Shown in pieces: positions 37,276 to 48,097 of a DNA stretch of 61,326 nt. A program made the translations under genes and the position numbers. Location: NCBI RefSeq assembly GCF_011516835.1, contig NZ_WOTB01000023.1, forward strand, positions 1-61,326. The letters are read 5' to 3'. The DNA comes from Acetobacter musti (lineage in GTDB: Bacteria; Pseudomonadota; Alphaproteobacteria; Acetobacterales; Acetobacteraceae). The notes beneath the pieces were generated by a model. It was given only the letters and a program-made list of their open reading frames with translations, was not told the DNA's origin and did no database searches. Each line of letters begins with the position of its first letter. Positions within the stretch are counted from its first letter, which is position 1.

Positions 37276-37288
37276 TTCATGGCGGTAT

Positions 37289-37317
37289 ACAAAAAGCGCA
37301 ATCTGGTGCGCTTTTTG
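37289..37317 (+). terminator. Rho-independent terminator after grxD
   Basis: ACAAAAAGCGC pairs perfectly with GCGCTTTTTGT around a short loop of 7 bases, giving an A-tract/T-tract hairpin usable in either direction. It ends the purC-grxD transcript. Confidence 0.8.
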
Positions 37318-37430
37318 TCGACGTAATAGATAAGAATGTTCCGATAACAGTGGAGCGTTAATGCTTCGGGGGTTGTCAGCATGATACAGCCGATTGTAGT
37401 GTTGTGCGGGATAAACAGGTGAGAGTTACG

Positions 37431-37736
37431 ATGATTGTAAGAGTGCTGCAAAGGCTAACTTTTCTCACCGTTGGCGGATATGCGGCGGTTATGCTTTCAG
37501 GAAGTAAGCCCGCGCATGCGGAACGCATTATTTCCGATTATGAGGCAAGTAAACTTACTTTAGAGTCTCTTACGGCAGCGCCCGTTTATCATCCTGTTCA
37601 TCACGTCGCTTTTACCTCACGTAGTAGCGGACGGCGGTTTCAGGAAGTCAGTGCACATCGTAATCTCGTACATCTGGTAGCGTTTCACACGGTAAAGCGT
37701 AGTGGATCTTCTGCCCATACTCGTCATCGTACCTGA
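37431..37736 (+). CDS. Small exported hypothetical protein
   Basis: 101 residues from ATG 37431, which follows GAGAG. Signal peptide MIVRVLQRLTFLTVGGYAAV... with a cleavage-like site after AHA (residues 27-29). The mature part is short, His/Ser/Arg-rich and without a known domain. It ends before a good inverted repeat. The frame is open upstream to 37404 without a ribosome site. Confidence 0.65.
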   Translation: MIVRVLQRLTFLTVGGYAAVMLSGSKPAHAERIISDYEASKLTLESLTAAPVYHPVHHVAFTSRSSGRRFQEVSAHRNLVHLVAFHTVKRSGSSAHTRHRT

Positions 37737-37751
37737 GCAAGAAAAGGCAGA

Positions 37752-37797
37752 CCAGAAGCTTAGGTTATTTGCTGATTTTGAGAAATCAAGCTTCTGG
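37752..37797. terminator. Bidirectional hairpin between convergent genes
   Basis: CCAGAAGCTT (37752-37761) is perfectly inverted as AAGCTTCTGG (37788-37797), with TTTTT shortly after on the plus strand. It lies between the small exported gene and the converging yraN-like gene. Confidence 0.65.
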
Positions 37798-37805
37798 CGA
37801 AGTTT

Positions 37806-38198
37806 TTAGCTAAGGTAAAAAGCGTTTTTAATTCTTCGCGCTATTCCATGCTTGTTTACAGCGATCACATCGAAGCTGATTGAGTCGTAAATCCAGGCAG
37901 GATTGTCTGCAAGAATAATCTCTGCAGCGCGCATAATCCGTTCTTGTTGTCTCTTGGTAAGAGAGTGGGCAGCTTCTGCCCATGTTGGTCTGTGCTTAAC
38001 CTCAATAAAGCATAGTTGCGATCCGTGCTGTGCAACCAGATCAACCTCTCCGCATGCAGTTCTCGCCCTTCGTAATAATATCCTTGCGCCATTCGAGATA
38101 AGCGCCGCTTCTGCGACTGCTTCGGCCTTCACACCCGCAGACTGAGCAATCTGACCTCTGACGGCATACTGGTGCCTGTTAGTATGATGATTTACCAT
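37806..38198 (-). CDS. YraN family (UPF0102) putative endonuclease
   Basis: About 130 residues from ATG 38198: GVKAEAVAEAALISNGARIL, then the family core ACGEVDLVAQHGSQLCFIEVKHRP (restriction-fold E, D, ExK) and YDSISFDVIAV. The biochemical role is unknown. The start is uncertain: ATG 38216 and TTG 38246 are in frame, and none has a clear ribosome site. It is divergent from cls, and the longer starts would overlap it. Confidence 0.88.
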   Translation of the reverse strand: MVNHHTNRHQYAVRGQIAQSAGVKAEAVAEAALISNGARILLRRARTACGEVDLVAQHGSQLCFIEVKHRPTWAEAAHSLTKRQQERIMRAAEIILADNPAWIYDSISFDVIAVNKHGIARRIKNAFYLS

Positions 38199-38236
38199 AG
38201 ATATTATTTTCGCCATTATACGTAAAAACTCTATAA

Positions 38237-39688
38237 ATGCCGGCAATCAGCCGAGATATCAGGTGGCAGACAGGGAAGCAGAGAGTGACGGGCTTTCTGA
38301 TAACCATGATGTTGTGCCATCTGGCCGTGGCGATAATTGCCACTGTACATATCGTACTTACGAAAAGAGATACGTCTGCTGCAATCGGCTGGATCAGCAC
38401 AACGTTCATGATGCCTGTTGCAGGGATCTGCCTGTATATGATGTTCGGAATAAACCGCGTGAGGCGTCTGGCGCGACGACTGGCCTGTCGGCATGTTTCG
38501 CCGGTGATCACGACTCTCAATTATGCTTCCGGAGTGGAAGAAGGATCGTTTGCTTCTCTGGCAAAAATGGTCGGTAAACTGACTGGACGTCCTCTTGTTG
38601 GCGGTAATCGGATTGACATCCTTATCGACGGGGATAGCGCATATCCTGCGATGCTTCGTGCGATTGCAGACGCCCGGGTCAGTATTCTCCTGTGCTCTTA
38701 TATTTTTCGTAATGACAATATAGGCGGAAAGTTTCTGGATGCCCTTATCGCTGCGCACGACCGCGGGATTGTTGTGCGCGTACTCGTTGATGGTATCGGT
38801 TCAGGATATTTTTTCTGTCCATCAGCGCGTCGACTGCACACGGCAGGAATCCCTTGCTGCCGTTTCCTGCATTCAATATTGCCATGGCGTATGCCCTTTA
38901 TAAATCTCCGGAATCATCGCAAAATTCTTATTGTCGACGGAGTTGCCGGGTTTATCGGAGGCATAAATATCGGTGACGAGAATTTTGTATCGCGTCGTCC
39001 GGAAAATCCCGTATCGGACGTTCATTTCTGCTTAAAAGGGCCGGTGGTCAGGCAGGTGACGGAAGTATTTGCCCGGGACTGGTCATTCACATGCGGAGAA
39101 GAACTCAGCGGCTCAGACTATTTTCCATTGCTTTCCGAGTGTGGCGGACAGGCGATGCGGGTTGTTACGTCTGGGCCAGATACAGATCTGGAAAAGATTG
39201 AATTCATAATTTTACAGGCCTTCACGCAGGCGAAAAGCAGCATCCGCGTGATGACGCCATATTTTCTTCCGGGATCCAGGATTTTAACTGAACTGAGCCT
39301 CGCTGCTTTGCGAGGGGTCATTGTTGATATCGTTATTCCTCAGGCAAGCAACCATGTCATCATGGACTGGGCCTGTCGGGCTGATATCCATCCCGTCCTG
39401 GATGCGGGTTGCCGGGTCTGGCTTGCTAACCCGCCGTTTAACCATGCAAAATTGATTAGTGTAGACCGAAGCTGGTCGTTCATAGGCAGTTCCAACCTCG
39501 ACATGAGGAGCCTGCGATTGAATTTTGAAATGAATGTGGAATGTTACGATGTCGATTTTGCGAGTGAAGTAGATGACCTGATCGCACAGCATCGTGACAG
39601 TCGTCTTACCCATCACGATCTCGACGAGCGATCATTGCCTGTACGTCTGCGTGACTCAGCAGTGCGTCTTATCTCACCCTATCTGTGA
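38237..39688 (+). CDS. cls: Cardiolipin synthase-type phospholipase D family protein
   Basis: 483 residues. Two N-terminal membrane helices (about 18-65), then two HxK phosphatidyltransferase motifs: LRNHRKILIVDGVAGFIGG and FNHAKLISVDRSWSFIGSSN. It should condense phosphatidylglycerol molecules to cardiolipin at the inner membrane. The N-terminal start is uncertain; ATG 38237 is used. The 222 bases to dapB hold no further gene. Confidence 0.92.
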   Translation: MPAISRDIRWQTGKQRVTGFLITMMLCHLAVAIIATVHIVLTKRDTSAAIGWISTTFMMPVAGICLYMMFGINRVRRLARRLACRHVSPVITTLNYASGVEEGSFASLAKMVGKLTGRPLVGGNRIDILIDGDSAYPAMLRAIADARVSILLCSYIFRNDNIGGKFLDALIAAHDRGIVVRVLVDGIGSGYFFCPSARRLHTAGIPCCRFLHSILPWRMPFINLRNHRKILIVDGVAGFIGGINIGDENFVSRRPENPVSDVHFCLKGPVVRQVTEVFARDWSFTCGEELSGSDYFPLLSECGGQAMRVVTSGPDTDLEKIEFIILQAFTQAKSSIRVMTPYFLPGSRILTELSLAALRGVIVDIVIPQASNHVIMDWACRADIHPVLDAGCRVWLANPPFNHAKLISVDRSWSFIGSSNLDMRSLRLNFEMNVECYDVDFASEVDDLIAQHRDSRLTHHDLDERSLPVRLRDSAVRLISPYL

Positions 39689-39910
39689 CATGGGAATATC
39701 TGCGTCTGTTTCGGTCATATGGGAGTCGGGGAAATTGTCTGTATGAACGGAGTATATCCGAACATTGAACCGGTGTTGCAAACGTCGTAGGAGGAATATG
39801 TCCATGGTGATCCCCCAACTCGCACCGTGGATGAATACCGGCGACGCGATCTTCCCCCCGAGGTCGCGTCGCCACTTCAGTCCCAATGTTAAATAAGGAT
39901 TCTCTTTGCG

Positions 39911-40708
39911 ATGATGTCGCGTCCCTTACGTATTGGTATAGCCGGAATTACGGGACGCATGGGACACGGACTGGTTGCGAGTTCCCTAGACGCAGGTTTT
40001 ACCGTCGCGGCGGGTACAGTCCGGCACTCCTCCGACGAAAAAATTACAGATCCGCGGACAGGCGGAATAAAAATCAGCCAAAATCTTCAGGACATTGTAG
40101 CATGCGTTGACGTTGTTATCGATTTTACGCACGTGTCTGCGGTTATTTCTCATGCGCGTATTTTAGCAGATGCTGACGTGCCCTGGGTTCTGGGAACGAC
40201 CGGCTTAACCCTTCCGGAACAGAATGCCGTCGACGTCGCTGCACTCCGGATTCCTGTCGTGCAGGCAGCAAATTTTTCGGCCGGAGTGACACTCATTACG
40301 CGGCTTGCCCGGGAAATGGGAGCCGTTTTATCTGCAGATAAGTATGACGCAGAGATAGTGGAGATGCATCATCGTCAGAAGGTGGACGCTCCATCCGGAA
40401 CGGCACTCGCTATTGGCGAAGCGGTAGCAGAGGGGAGGGGGACAACCTTATCAGCCGTCCGGGAGCCTCTGAGAGAGGGTCTGTGTGGCCCACGAAAAAC
40501 CGGAGCTATAGGATTCGCGTCCATGCGGGGTGGACAAATCGTGGGCGAGCACACGCTGTTCTTTACCTCTGGAACAGAACAGATTGAACTGGGTCATCGT
40601 GCATTTGACCGGCGCGTTTTCGCCGACGGTGCTGTTCAGGCCGCAAATTGGGTAGTTGATCGGCGCCCGCGTCTTTATTCAATGGACGACGTGCTGGGTC
40701 TCGCGTAA
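39911..40708 (+). CDS. dapB: 4-hydroxy-tetrahydrodipicolinate reductase
   Basis: 265 residues: the nucleotide-binding RIGIAGITGRMGHGL, then VLGTTGLT, and the catalytic HHRQKVDAPSGTAL. Lysine/diaminopimelate biosynthesis, NAD(P)H-dependent. Two consecutive ATGs at 39911 and 39914 are possible starts. Followed by metK after about 180 bases. Confidence 0.96.
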   Translation: MMSRPLRIGIAGITGRMGHGLVASSLDAGFTVAAGTVRHSSDEKITDPRTGGIKISQNLQDIVACVDVVIDFTHVSAVISHARILADADVPWVLGTTGLTLPEQNAVDVAALRIPVVQAANFSAGVTLITRLAREMGAVLSADKYDAEIVEMHHRQKVDAPSGTALAIGEAVAEGRGTTLSAVREPLREGLCGPRKTGAIGFASMRGGQIVGEHTLFFTSGTEQIELGHRAFDRRVFADGAVQAANWVVDRRPRLYSMDDVLGLA

Positions 40709-40797
40709 TTAGTAACATCAGGAGCGGTTTATCGAGCCTGCTCTGACGTCTTGTTTTATTATGCGTGACCCAGATTAACAGCCCTGCATCTTGACCC

Positions 40798-40888
40798 GAG
40801 GCATATCCTCCGCCAAACGACATGCCTCCTGGATGCGATGTCCGCAGTCGCGACACTTCCACCTTTTAGTGAGGCAGTCGGCATAATC
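40798..40888 (+). promoter_or_regulatory. Possible metK leader switch
   Basis: Two competing stems can form upstream of metK: GAGGCAT (40798-40804) with ATGCCTC (40822-40828), or GACAT (40819-40823) with ATGTC (40838-40842), whose loop carries GCCTCCTGG. The loop GCCTC can also pair with GAGGC at 40871-40875 near the start. A small hairpin whose loop pairs with the ribosome-site region is reminiscent of SAM- or SAM/SAH-responsive leaders at metK, but I cannot match a known consensus. This is an inference from structure only. Confidence 0.3.
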
Positions 40889-42076
40889 ATGCTCAAGCAC
40901 GGCGAGTTTCTGTTTACCTCAGAGTCAGTGTCTGAAGGACACCCGGATAAAGTCGCTGATCGGATTAGCGATACCGTTCTGGATGCATATCTGACGGCGG
41001 ATCCTGAGGCGCGCGTAGCGTGTGAGACGCTGGTAACGACCAACCGCGTCATTCTCGCCGGCGAGGTGCGCGGCCCGGCATCAGTGACATCAGAGGGACT
41101 GATTGAGGCTGCCCGGGAAGCGATTCGCGATATTGGGTATGATCAGCCAGGCTTCTCCTGGAAGAATGCGGAAATCTCGAACTACCTTCACGCGCAGTCT
41201 GCCGACATCGCTGTTGGCGTGGACAGTGCAGGCGAAAAGGATGAGGGAGCAGGTGACCAGGGGATCATGTTTGGTTTCGCGACAAACGAGACCGAAACTC
41301 TTATGCCGGCGCCTCTTTTCTATTCACATAAGATCCTTGAAACGATGCGCGATTTGCGGCGTGCCGGGGACGCCCGTGCGTCGGGGCTTCAGCCGGATGC
41401 TAAAAGCCAGGTTACGCTGCGGTATATAGACGGAAAACCTGTTGGCGCGACGTCGGTCGTGATCTCCACACAACATGACGAAGGCATGAGCCAGAAAGCG
41501 TTGCGTGAAGAACTTCGGGAGATTGTCGCAGGCGTGCTGCCCGCAGGATGGGTGCCTCCGGAAGACGGATTTTATGTAAACCCAACGGGAATTTTCGTGA
41601 TCGGTGGTCCGGACGGCGACGCAGGTCTGACGGGTCGTAAGATTATCGTTGATACATATGGTGGTGCAGCGCCTCATGGCGGCGGAGCATTTTCGGGTAA
41701 GGACCCCACGAAAGTTGATCGTTCGGCTGCTTATGCCTGTCGTTATCTTGCCAAGAACGTTGTTGCCGCGGGGCTTGCTGATCGCTGCACTCTGCAAATC
41801 TCTTACGCCATCGGTGTTTCGCATCCGCTGTCCGTTTACGTCGATCTCGATGGAACCGGAAAGGATGTGGACGAAACAAAGCTCGGGCAGGTACTGCGCG
41901 AGATAATGAATCTTTCACCACGAGGAATTCGTCAGCATCTCCGTCTGAACCGGCCGATCTATACTGAAACGTCAGCATATGGCCATTTCGGCCGTAAGCC
42001 AGATGATAATCGTGACACATTCCCATGGGAGCGGACCGATCTGGTCGACGCGCTCCGCGGTGCATTTAATCGCTGA
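40889..42076 (+). CDS. metK: S-adenosylmethionine synthase
   Basis: 395 residues from ATG 40889: [57 protein letters not shown]. Makes SAM from ATP and methionine. The frame extends to ATG 40838 (412 residues), but family members normally begin right before [10 protein letters not shown] and the extension would overlap the leader hairpin; the ribosome site for 40889 is weak. trmB follows 15 bases later. Confidence 0.95.
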   Translation: MLKHGEFLFTSESVSEGHPDKVADRISDTVLDAYLTADPEARVACETLVTTNRVILAGEVRGPASVTSEGLIEAAREAIRDIGYDQPGFSWKNAEISNYLHAQSADIAVGVDSAGEKDEGAGDQGIMFGFATNETETLMPAPLFYSHKILETMRDLRRAGDARASGLQPDAKSQVTLRYIDGKPVGATSVVISTQHDEGMSQKALREELREIVAGVLPAGWVPPEDGFYVNPTGIFVIGGPDGDAGLTGRKIIVDTYGGAAPHGGGAFSGKDPTKVDRSAAYACRYLAKNVVAAGLADRCTLQISYAIGVSHPLSVYVDLDGTGKDVDETKLGQVLREIMNLSPRGIRQHLRLNRPIYTETSAYGHFGRKPDDNRDTFPWERTDLVDALRGAFNR

Positions 42077-42091
42077 GACTGAAACTTAAGT

Positions 42092-42838
42092 ATGACGGAG
42101 ACAAAAGACGTAAAGCCGTTGGAGGAACGTACAAATCTGTCTGTAGCTGAGGTAAAGCCACCAGCCGCCCGTCTGTACGGGCGACAGAAAGGTCGTCCCC
42201 TTCGGCAACGACAACATCTTCTGCTTGAAAAAGCGCTTCCAAGGATGCGTCTGTCTCTGCAGGACGCAAGTAATCTGGCCGCTGTGTTTGATGAGGTGCC
42301 GGAGCAGATCTGGATGGAAGTCGGGTTCGGTGGTGGAGAGCACGTTATTGCTCAGACCGCTGCCCATTCCAGGGTCGGCTATATCGCGTCGGAGGTTTTC
42401 GAGAACGGTCTCTGTTCGCTACTATCCCGCCTTTTTCCCGAAGGTGGTGAAGAGACTGCTCCTGTCCCTCCCATGCTCAGACTCTGGGATGATGATGCCA
42501 GGCTGCTTCTTGAAAAATTGCCGGATGCATCTCTCGATCGATTGTTCCTGATGTTCCCTGATCCATGGCCGAAAGCACGTCATGCTAAGCGGCGGTTTGT
42601 CCATCCGGGGAATCTTCCGCTTGTGGCCAGGGTCTTAAAGCCAGGAGCGGAATGGAGAATTGCCAGTGATGACCCGATCTATCAGGCTTGGGTTTATGAA
42701 GTTATGACAGCACAGAGCTTTTTTGCTATAGCTGCCTCTGACACGATACGTCCGTCTGACTGGCCTCCTACTCGGTACGAAGCTAAAGCTGTCAAGGCAG
42801 GACGCAAACCAGTTTACTGGCGCTTTATCAGGCACTGA
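42092..42838 (+). CDS. trmB: tRNA (guanine-N7-)-methyltransferase
   Basis: 248 residues: RQKGRPLRQRQ early, SAM-binding MEVGFGGGEHVI, and the catalytic LMFPDPWPKARHAKRRFV. Methylates G46 of tRNA with SAM. Immediately downstream of metK, so probably co-transcribed with the gene making its cofactor. Confidence 0.96.
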   Translation: MTETKDVKPLEERTNLSVAEVKPPAARLYGRQKGRPLRQRQHLLLEKALPRMRLSLQDASNLAAVFDEVPEQIWMEVGFGGGEHVIAQTAAHSRVGYIASEVFENGLCSLLSRLFPEGGEETAPVPPMLRLWDDDARLLLEKLPDASLDRLFLMFPDPWPKARHAKRRFVHPGNLPLVARVLKPGAEWRIASDDPIYQAWVYEVMTAQSFFAIAASDTIRPSDWPPTRYEAKAVKAGRKPVYWRFIRH

Positions 42839-43001
42839 TCAGAAGCGAACTTACCCGCCGTTATTTGACGATATTCTACTTCAATGCATATTATACTCAG
42901 CAAGAATAGTATTATTCCTGCCTCAGAATATATTGAAAGTGTGGTCTCCAGGATTCAGATGAAGACCGCAGCTTTTCAATCTGATGCAATAATACAACCG
43001 G

Positions 43002-43724
43002 TTAATGCGCTTCGGCTGCAGAAATAATATCATAGCCGGGAGAGCCGGGCGGCGGTCCAGGTGGAGGCGCATCCTCTGCCGCCAGAGAAATAAGTTTCTG
43101 GCTATCAGGTCCAATTTCATGAGCATTAATGGAAACGCCCAGTTCCCCTGATGTCCCGGGACCAGCGGCAAAAATTATTGCTCCTGGAGTAAGCCACGAT
43201 GCAATTCGTGCAGCAGCTCCGGGTGGTATCTTAACGACAGTATGGTCTTTCAGTACAACACCACATAATGTTCCCTGAATATCATACAGACGCACCCAGA
43301 CAGGACCATGAACAACGATGTCCGGCCCGGTTATCATTTCCGGCGAATGCTGAGGCATCGTAATTCCGGTGTCTTCTGCGCTGCGCCCATGTGGACCGGA
43401 GATTGCAAATGCCCGGATAAGCGGCAGTGTCTTACCTCTCAGACCTGTACCTGTCACTTTTTCTCCGGGCTTCACAATTTTGGGCAAACTCCATGCCACG
43501 TCCGGAGAAACAAGCACTTCCGTTCCATTATCAAGAAGGATGCCTGTCACTCCGCCCGATGGAGACGGGATATATTGTGAGACAATACCACTAAAGGCCG
43601 GGAGTACTGAAAGATCATAAACTGACAGGCTGCCCGCCCCCGTTGCTGCGCAAGCCGGGTTTATAGTAAACCCGCAGGCCACGCCAAAAACGATTGCTGT
43701 AAAACAAAAAAACTGACGCATCAT
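43002..43724 (-). CDS. Exported hypothetical protein with Pro-rich tail
   Basis: 240 residues. Signal peptide MMRQFFCFTAIVFGVACGF with cleavage near ACA-AT. The mature part is beta-rich and internally similar in its two halves (SGGVTGILLDNGTEVLVSP and GTLCGVVLKDHTVVKIPPG), each followed by a PGEKV/PGAII-type turn, suggesting a duplicated small barrel. The tail is proline-rich (APPPGPPPGSPGY). No known family recognised. ATG 43724 or 43721. The 160 bases between it and trmB (convergent) show nothing. Confidence 0.75.
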   Translation of the reverse strand: MMRQFFCFTAIVFGVACGFTINPACAATGAGSLSVYDLSVLPAFSGIVSQYIPSPSGGVTGILLDNGTEVLVSPDVAWSLPKIVKPGEKVTGTGLRGKTLPLIRAFAISGPHGRSAEDTGITMPQHSPEMITGPDIVVHGPVWVRLYDIQGTLCGVVLKDHTVVKIPPGAAARIASWLTPGAIIFAAGPGTSGELGVSINAHEIGPDSQKLISLAAEDAPPPGPPPGSPGYDIISAAEAH

Positions 43725-43745
43725 GACAGATCCAGGCAGTCATAC

Positions 43746-43770
43746 ATCTGATGATAAAGTTACATCAGAT
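43746..43770. promoter_or_regulatory. Inverted repeat between purH and the exported gene
   Basis: ATCTGATG (43746-43753) and CATCAGAT (43763-43770) form a perfect 8-base inverted repeat with a 9-base spacer, about 20 bases before the start of the exported hypothetical gene. It could be an operator or a weak hairpin ending the purH transcript. Confidence 0.35.
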
Positions 43771-43841
43771 TACATGACGAAAAAAACAATGCTTATTAGC
43801 GACATGATGCACGTCGCAGGGCAAGGGGGGATCTCAGCGGG

Positions 43842-45422
43842 TCAGTGTCGGAAATGGCGCATACCGGTAAACACCATAGCGATCCCGGCAGCATCGGCGG
43901 CGGCAATCACTTCATTATCCCGGATCGACCCGCCGGGCTGAATCACAGCAGTGGTCCCGGCGGAGATGATCGTTTCAAGACCGTCAGCAAAAGGGAAAAA
44001 AGCATCGGAAGCTGCGACGCTGCCTTTCGTCAGGGGACCTTCCAGTCCAAGTGCCCTCGCCGCTTCCTTGCTTTTACTGACTGCGATACGGGCGGAATCC
44101 ACACGGCTCATCTGTCCCGCACCAATTCCGACAGTCGCCCCGTCTTTCGCGTAGACAATTGCATTTGATTTCACATGCTTTGCTACACGGAACGCGAAAA
44201 GGAGATCCTGCATTTCGTCTGCCGTTGGTACGCGCCGGGTGACAACTTTCAGCGTGCTGGCATTTACGCGCCCATTGTCGCGTGTTTGGGCAAGAAAGCC
44301 TCCTGCTACTGAACGTACAATGAGACCCTCAGCTGTCGGATCAGGCAGCCCCCCCGTCAGCAACAGTCGAAGATTCTTTTTTCGTGCCACAATTTCTTTC
44401 GCGGCATCTGTGGCATCAGTAGCGACAATGACTTCAGTAAAAATCGTTGCAATTTTGGCTGCTGTTTCTTCATCCAGAATGCCGTTGAGTGCAACGATAC
44501 CTCCAAATGCGGAAACGGGATCACAGCGCAGGGCGTGATCCCATGCATGTGCATAGGTAGCCGCAGTCGCGACACCGCACGGATTTGCATGTTTGACAAT
44601 AACGACTGCTGGCGCCTCAAATTCCGCTACGGCTTCAAATGCTGCATCCGTGTCGTTGAGGTTGTTATAAGATAAAGCCTTGCCCTGGATCTGACGTGCT
44701 GTAGCCACGCCCGGACGATTGCTGCCGTCGATATAGAAGGCGGCCTTCTGGAGCGGATTCTCACCATATCGCAGAACTTCGTGACGCTGACCGGCCATAG
44801 TGAAACGTTCCGGCAGAATATCACCGCGTTTTTCTGCAAACCAGGCTGCAATCGCCGCATCATATGCAGCAGTGCGCGCATAGGCCTCTCCAGCCAGTAT
44901 ACGCCGTGTTTCCAGTGTCGTTCCGCCCTCGCTCACTGCCGCTATAATCATCGCATACTGTGATGGATCCGTCAGGACTGCGACGTGAGCGTGATTTTTG
45001 GCTGCAGCCCGAATCAATGCCGGGCCACCGATATCTATATTTTCAATGCAATTATCATCGGAGGCTCCGGATGCTACCGTTGCTTCAAAAGGATAGAGAT
45101 TAACCGCTATCAGATCGATCGGTACAATCCCGTGAGCAGCCATCTGTTCCACATGTTCCGGTAAATCCCGTCGTCCAAGAATGCCACCATGAATTTGAGG
45201 AACCAGCGTCTTGACCCGACCATCCAGAATCTCCGGAAATCCGGTGTGATCAGAGACCTCGGTCACTGGCAGACCGCCATCTCGTAAAGTTTTTGCCGAT
45301 CCTCCGGTCGAAAGAATTTCTGCGCCCTGAGCTATCAGAACCCGGCCAAGTTCAGTCAGCCCGGTTTTATCTGACACGGAAAGCAGGGCACGCCTGACTG
45401 GCAGAAGAAGAGGCTGACTCAT
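43842..45422 (-). CDS. purH: Bifunctional AICAR transformylase / IMP cyclohydrolase
   Basis: 526 residues. The N-terminal MGS-like cyclohydrolase domain ([42 protein letters not shown]) is followed by the transformylase with [32 protein letters not shown] and [10 protein letters not shown]. Catalyses the last two steps to IMP. Monocistronic here, on the opposite strand from the purC cluster. Confidence 0.97.
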   Translation of the reverse strand: MSQPLLLPVRRALLSVSDKTGLTELGRVLIAQGAEILSTGGSAKTLRDGGLPVTEVSDHTGFPEILDGRVKTLVPQIHGGILGRRDLPEHVEQMAAHGIVPIDLIAVNLYPFEATVASGASDDNCIENIDIGGPALIRAAAKNHAHVAVLTDPSQYAMIIAAVSEGGTTLETRRILAGEAYARTAAYDAAIAAWFAEKRGDILPERFTMAGQRHEVLRYGENPLQKAAFYIDGSNRPGVATARQIQGKALSYNNLNDTDAAFEAVAEFEAPAVVIVKHANPCGVATAATYAHAWDHALRCDPVSAFGGIVALNGILDEETAAKIATIFTEVIVATDATDAAKEIVARKKNLRLLLTGGLPDPTAEGLIVRSVAGGFLAQTRDNGRVNASTLKVVTRRVPTADEMQDLLFAFRVAKHVKSNAIVYAKDGATVGIGAGQMSRVDSARIAVSKSKEAARALGLEGPLTKGSVAASDAFFPFADGLETIISAGTTAVIQPGGSIRDNEVIAAADAAGIAMVFTGMRHFRH

Positions 45423-45597
45423 CGGAAATTTTCTCTCGCAGCGTCAAACAGGCTAAAGGCAGTCTGAGACTGCATATAACCATCTCGCGGCGTGCTTAAC
45501 CAGACACCCGCATGTTGGCAACCACGAGACTTCACTATCATGTGACGCAGTTATTCATGGAGCAGACTCCGGAACGTGGTGCCTGCCCCATTACAGA

Positions 45598-46944
45598 TTA
45601 AGAGCGGTTACGACTCGTGAACTGTTCCAGCCAGTGAATAGTATAATCACCACGCTGGAATTCCGGGTCCGCAAGGATACGCCGATGGAGCGGGATCACC
45701 GTTTTCACGCCTTCGACGACGATTTCATCCAGTGCGCGCTGCATTCTCGCTATGGCTGCCGCACGTGTGGGAGCGTGAACGATTAGTTTCGCGATCATAC
45801 TGTCGTAAAAAGGCGGCACACGGTACCCGGCATAAATCGCACTGTCTATACGAACGCCAGGTCCCCCGGGGGGGTGAAATACCTCGATCGTGCCCGGGCT
45901 GGGAATGAAAGTGTCCGGATCTTCGGCGTTGATCCGGCATTCAATTGCATGCCCAGAGAATGTAATATCGGACTGGGTGTATCCCAGCTTCTCGCCTGCC
46001 GCGATGCGGATCTGCTCTCGTACAAGGTCAATATCACACACGACTTCCGTCACCGGGTGTTCGACCTGCAGGCGGGTGTTCATCTCAATGAAAGAAAACT
46101 GGCCGTCCTGATACAAAAATTCCAGGGTTCCCGCATTCCGGTAGCCCATTGTTGCAAGAGCTGCGGTGGCGGTTGCGCCGATTGCATCGCGTTCCTCAGG
46201 AGATAAAACCGGGGAACCTGCTTCCTCGAGCAATTTCTGGTGGCGTCTCTGGAGTGAGCAGTCACGTTCACCGAAATGCACCACGTTTCCATGTGTGTCT
46301 CCGAGAATCTGTAACTCAATATGGCGCGGACGATTGAGATATTTTTCAAGATAAACGGCGTCGTTACCGAATGCCGCAAGAGCTTCCGTTCGCGCCACAC
46401 TCCATGCTTCGGCCAGTTCGGCTTCGCTGTGTGCAACTTTCATGCCACGCCCGCCGCCGCCCGCCGCTGCCTTGATCAGCACTGGGTAGCCAACTTTTGA
46501 AGCAACGTCACGTGCCTCGTCCAGATTTGTGAGTTCGCCGTCCGAACCCGGAACGAGAGGCACGCCAAGGGCCTGCATCGTCGTCTTGGCAGTAATCTTG
46601 TCCCCCATCGTGCGAATGTGGGCAGCGGTAGGGCCAATAAACGTGAGACCGTGAGCCTCCACGGTTTCCGCGAAGTCAGCGTTTTCAGAGAGAAATCCAT
46701 ATCCCGGATGGATGGCTTCAGCTCCGGTGATCGTCGCCGCTGAAAGAATGGCGGCAACATTCAGATAGGAATCCCGTGCTGCAGGAGGACCTATGCAGAC
46801 CGCTTCATCGGCAAGCCGCACATGCATGGCACTTTCATCCGCGGTCGAATGCACGGCTACTGTGCGTATCCCCATTTCGCGACACGCCCGCAGAATACGC
46901 AGAGCGATCTCGCCGCGATTGGCGATCAGGATTTTTGAAAACAT
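45598..46944 (-). CDS. accC: Acetyl-CoA carboxylase, biotin carboxylase subunit
   Basis: 448 residues: [36 protein letters not shown], the ATP-grasp loop [13 protein letters not shown], and [16 protein letters not shown]. Carboxylates biotin on AccB for malonyl-CoA synthesis. ATG 46944 shares one base with the accB stop (TGATG). The 175 bases after it up to purH show no gene. Confidence 0.97.
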   Translation of the reverse strand: MFSKILIANRGEIALRILRACREMGIRTVAVHSTADESAMHVRLADEAVCIGPPAARDSYLNVAAILSAATITGAEAIHPGYGFLSENADFAETVEAHGLTFIGPTAAHIRTMGDKITAKTTMQALGVPLVPGSDGELTNLDEARDVASKVGYPVLIKAAAGGGGRGMKVAHSEAELAEAWSVARTEALAAFGNDAVYLEKYLNRPRHIELQILGDTHGNVVHFGERDCSLQRRHQKLLEEAGSPVLSPEERDAIGATATAALATMGYRNAGTLEFLYQDGQFSFIEMNTRLQVEHPVTEVVCDIDLVREQIRIAAGEKLGYTQSDITFSGHAIECRINAEDPDTFIPSPGTIEVFHPPGGPGVRIDSAIYAGYRVPPFYDSMIAKLIVHAPTRAAAIARMQRALDEIVVEGVKTVIPLHRRILADPEFQRGDYTIHWLEQFTSRNRS

Positions 46945-47399
46945 CACTCTATAATGACAAGTGGCTGGCCAAACTCAACGGGATCGCCGGATTCAACAAG
47001 AATCTGCTTCACGATGCCGCTTTTGGGAGCTTTGATCTGGTTGAAGGTTTTCATGGCCTCGATCAGCATCAGCGTCTGCCCGGCCGTCACCGTCTGGCCA
47101 TCGCTGATGAACGGAGGGGACGAAGGGTCTGGCGTCAGATAAGCGATTCCCACCATCGGGCTGTTAACGGCCCCAGGATGGCGAGACATGTCAACGGGTC
47201 CAGCCGCGATCGGCGCAGATGATCCGGAAGCGATAGTCTGAACAGGTACTGCCTGGACGGGTGCGGCCACCGGGGCGGCTGCACGTACGACGCGGATACG
47301 ACTATCCTTTTCGGCAATTTCAATTTCGGTCAGTCCGGTTTCTGTCAGAATGCCGGCCAGTGCCCGTATGGCATCTGCATCTACGAGCAGTCGGCTCAT
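46944..47399 (-). CDS. accB: Acetyl-CoA carboxylase biotin carboxyl carrier protein
   Basis: 151 residues. N-terminal [20 protein letters not shown], an Ala/Pro-rich hinge near 40-80, and the C-terminal biotinyl domain with EAMKTFNQI carrying the biotinylated K117. Overlaps aroQ by 4 bases upstream and accC by one base downstream: a tight aroQ-accB-accC operon, common in proteobacteria. Confidence 0.97.
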   Translation of the reverse strand: MSRLLVDADAIRALAGILTETGLTEIEIAEKDSRIRVVRAAAPVAAPVQAVPVQTIASGSSAPIAAGPVDMSRHPGAVNSPMVGIAYLTPDPSSPPFISDGQTVTAGQTLMLIEAMKTFNQIKAPKSGIVKQILVESGDPVEFGQPLVIIE

Positions 47400-47851
47400 T
47401 GCGTGTCCTCACTGAGAATAATGTCGGTCATAGCCTGGAGTGCAAGTGCGTAACCCTGAACTCCCAGCCCACAGATCACGCCGAGAGCTCCGCGCGATAC
47501 ATAAGAATGATGCCGGAACGCCTCGCGACGATGAATATTGGAAATATGGACCTCGATAACGGGAAGATCCACCGCCAGCAGCGCGTCGAGCAATGCAACG
47601 GATGTATGCGAATAACCTGCCGGATTGATGATGATACCCTGCGCTCGCCCACGGCATTCCTGAACCCAGGAAATCAGTTCCCCTTCACCGTTGGTCTGGC
47701 GAAAATCGATGCCGATATCCAGCCGTTCTGCAGTCTGTGCACAAAGCTGTTCCACATCATCAAGAGTTGCGCGGCCATATACTTCCGGCTGACGCAATCC
47801 AAGCATATTCAGGTTAGGTCCGTTCAGAACGGAAATAAGGGGGCGATCCAT
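47396..47851 (-). CDS. aroQ: 3-dehydroquinate dehydratase, type II
   Basis: 151 residues: the signature [52 protein letters not shown] and [18 protein letters not shown]. Shikimate pathway step forming 3-dehydroshikimate. First gene of the aroQ-accB-accC operon. The promoter should lie in 47852-48128, which it shares with the divergent rlpA-like gene. Confidence 0.97.
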   Translation of the reverse strand: MDRPLISVLNGPNLNMLGLRQPEVYGRATLDDVEQLCAQTAERLDIGIDFRQTNGEGELISWVQECRGRAQGIIINPAGYSHTSVALLDALLAVDLPVIEVHISNIHRREAFRHHSYVSRGALGVICGLGVQGYALALQAMTDIILSEDTQ

Positions 47852-48097
47852 GGTGACGCGCCGTTAGCACGACCTGCGCCTGGCTCCAATAGCGGTCAGA
47901 CGTACCCTGCCTGCCTTACGCAGATTTAGTCTTCTCCTGAAACTGGGGGTGTGAACCGTAGTGTACGCGAGCATGTTATAATAACGCTAATTCGGGTGAC
48001 TTTACTCTGTGGTATTTTAAGCCGTTATTTAATTATTTGCCATATTTGCGACATATTATTGGTTGTTTAAAGCTGGAATTGCTAGCTTCCACACTAG

